NCBI GenBank assembly: GCA_024529925.1 | Contig: JAFEUB010001215.1 | Coordinates: 434,001 to 498,000, forward strand | Origin: Ophthalmolycus amberensis | Lineage: Eukaryota > Chordata > Actinopteri > Perciformes > Zoarcidae | Length of the DNA stretch: 64,000 nucleotides | Reading direction: 5' to 3' | Shown: one piece after another, positions 62,285-64,000 of the stretch | How positions within the stretch are numbered: the first letter of the stretch is position 1 | How the letters are laid out: each line of letters begins with the position of its first letter | Notes under the pieces: model-generated | What the model saw: only the letters and a program-made list of their open reading frames with translations | What the model was told of the DNA's origin: nothing | Databases searched by the model: none | Program-made: the position numbers and the translations under genes

Positions 62285-63610
62285 ATTGATATAACCACAA
62301 CCTCAGCCTCTTAACTCGTTTAGCAGTCTCTAATAGCTCAAATCAGAGAGTCGAGAAAGAAGAAAAAACAACTTTCGTAAGAGTCACATCATGTCAGTGC
62401 TGACCTTGCTGATTGAGTTTGCTCACAATCACACGGGTCAAGACTGAGGTCAGGCCAATGGATCATTTAGTTTAATGGCTGTTTCCTGCCTGCTCAAATG
62501 TGCGTGTCACATTGTAGGAAACAGTCAGATGCAACCGTATTACAGTACATAATGCAGCAGGGAAACAAGGGAAGAAAAGCACCTATAGAGAAAAGGAGAG
62601 ACAGAATGAGGACAGAGGGACGAGGAGAGAGAGACAGAGCAAGAAACTGAGAGCCAGAAGGAAAGAAATAGATGGTGACAAAAGCAGAGGGAAAGAGTTC
62701 GACTCATTTTGTGGCCTGTCTGTGTCACCAGCACACTGTTGGGACGACAGATGTGCAGATGATGTCATGTAGAAAGGGGATAGGGCGGGAGGGTGGAGTG
62801 ATCGGAGCGCGGGAGGACAGCGGACAGGCGGAGCCTCGATCTGAGAGAGGCAAGGGGGGAGAGAGAGGAAAGGAGGGAGACGGGGAGCACTGCTTTGCCC
62901 TGCAGTCACGCATTTAGGCCTTTTCAGTTTTCCAAAGATGTGACTGAGTGTAGTTCAGAAAGTGTGAGTGCTTTCCAAAAGGAGCTACTTGTGCTTCTTA
63001 ACAGCCCTCTCCGTCAGTTGAAAGTGTGTTTGCAAAGCGAGAAAAAGAAGAAGAAAAAAAATGTCCCCCCCCATTTGCCGCGCCGTGGACATTTTGCACA
63101 CGCAGAGGCAAACAAATGTGCTGAACCGGCGGTTTTTAGTCGCAGGACCTCTCACAAAAAGCGCCGCCTCTCCAAACCACACAGGCCACTGGAGCTATAA
63201 TTTACTTAGTGCAGTCACTGCTGAAGTGCACCCTGCCGTCCCCTGACCGGCCGCAGCATAAGAACCCAATTGTTCCCGTGGTTCTGCAGTGACAATGGCT
63301 GCTTGTGGTCATCCAGAGAAAGAGAAAGTGAGAAAGAGAAAGGGACTGCCGAGGGGAGAAAGCCGAGCCATACGATCCAGTCCCTTGTATCGTTCACTGC
63401 TCCAGATATAGTCCAGCTCGGAGTGGGGGAGGGATTCAGGGTGACCGCTGAGTCCTGCTGGGATCGCCTTAAGGACACTATTTCTCCCAACAGTCTGCCC
63501 CATGTCCTGTGCTTTAACCCATCCGGCCCTCCAGCAGTCACTGTGTGACCGACTTCAGCTTTCTTGCATTTACAGCGACGAGCCTCCCAGCCTCTTCTGC
63601 CCCCCCTCAG

Positions 63611-63640
63611 CCGCCCCCCCCCCCCCCCCCCCCCCCCCCA
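63611..63640. repeat. C homopolymer run
   Basis: About 29 consecutive C bases with a few preceding interrupted C bases. Length is likely to be unreliable in any assembly. Confidence 0.85.
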
Positions 63641-64000
63641 CACCTGCGCCCTTTCAGGCCAATTGTGCTGGCATGGCAGAGGGAGAAATTGAATGAATTA
63701 GGCCGGTCGGATGTTGCCTAATGGTCGTACTGCACAAATGCAGCCATTCCTGGCATTGTTATGTGTTCGAGTGAGACTGAGAGGGATTGTGCTTTTCGGT
63801 CCAGCGTAAGAAAAGCGGCTAACATGTGAGGCAACCTGTGGGAATCGGCCCAAAACCGGAAAAAAAAGAGGACTGAGGCAGTTTTTTCCCCCCTCTGTGT
63901 TTGTGTTAGCCTTACTTTTTTTCTGAGCCTGCGTTTAAACATTATTGATGTGCAATGAAAGACGACAGTCATTGACTCAATCGTGGCTGAACAGGTGGCA

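Larger units (their letters stand above)
56594..64000. other. Non-coding region upstream of wnt7b
   Basis: 7.4 kb to the right edge without recognised exons. Simple repeats: (TG)n at about 58337-58350, C run at 61664-61678, (CA)n at 62241-62284, purine-rich block at about 62580-62890 and C run at 63611-63640. In human the let-7a-3/let-7b hairpins lie on this side of WNT7B, but no let-7 mature sequence or complement is visible here. It may contain wnt7b enhancers; none can be named. Confidence 0.5.

Noticed and set aside
62583..62909. 108-aa minus-strand Ser/Pro/Leu-rich open frame
   Set aside because: Product of a purine-rich low-complexity block; no domain or splice evidence.
56113..64000. 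let-7 microRNA cluster expected by synteny beyond WNT7B
   Set aside because: I looked for TGAGGTAGTAGGTTGT and its complement on both strands and saw no match; the cluster may lie past the window edge or on another copy of this region.

Overview
The window looks like a ray-finned (teleost) fish chromosome. Genes are compact with short GT-AG introns. The repeats are of fish type: hAT-like elements with 8-bp target duplications, non-LTR retroposon 3' tails, and many (CA)n, (TC)n and (TA)n arrays. The genes match vertebrate families at residue level. I assembled all exons by eye from reading frame, splice sites, phase and remembered family sequence; nothing was aligned by software.

Layout, left to right: (1) the 5' part of a KDM5 histone demethylase gene (kdm5a-like, minus strand, running off the left edge); (2) a complete akr1d1 (steroid 5-beta-reductase, minus), whose 326 codons keep the human residue numbering of the active site; (3) a divergently transcribed trim24-like gene (plus, 19 exons, about 1088 aa); (4) a rearranged fibulin-1-like locus (plus, 18.9-38.6 kb); (5) a complete atxn10 (plus, 481 aa); (6) a complete wnt7b (minus, 353 aa); (7) about 7.9 kb of non-coding DNA upstream of wnt7b. 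As I recall the human map, FBLN1-ATXN10-WNT7B have the same order and strands on 22q13, AKR1D1 and TRIM24 are neighbours on 7q33-34, and KDM5A is on 12p13.

The fibulin locus is the most unusual part. Its 5' half (5' flank, signal-peptide exon, three exons of anaphylatoxin-like modules and, in two copies, four linker/EGF exons) is present three times in tandem: cassettes A, B and C. A has exons 1-4 only. B has exons 2-8, all open, but has lost the promoter and start-codon exon. C has exons 1-8 and joins the unique downstream EGF exons and two alternative 3' ends (fibulin-1C-like and fibulin-1D-like). C exon 7 carries a one-base insertion that makes a stop. Every exon boundary phase is compatible, so A1-4 + B5-8 + exons 9-14 gives an intact full-length fibulin, and longer chains with extra modules are possible.

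Comparing B with C by hand gives about 56 amino-acid-changing and 5 silent substitutions over exons 2-8. The 716-bp intron 2 between two of the most diverged exons differs at only about six positions. Cysteines are kept throughout. This is the pattern of a tandem family under diversifying selection. I know of no description of this for a fibulin, and I consider it the best candidate here for something new.

Other points of note: the trim24-like protein lacks the bromodomain asparagine that anchors acetyl-lysine, lacks a visible LxxLL box and ends in a long acidic tail; the kdm5 gene has an acidic run after its ARID; two hAT-like elements, one inside the other and both with intact target duplications, lie between the C and D ends of the fibulin gene; and wnt7b has polypurine/polypyrimidine tracts just beyond both ends of its coding region.
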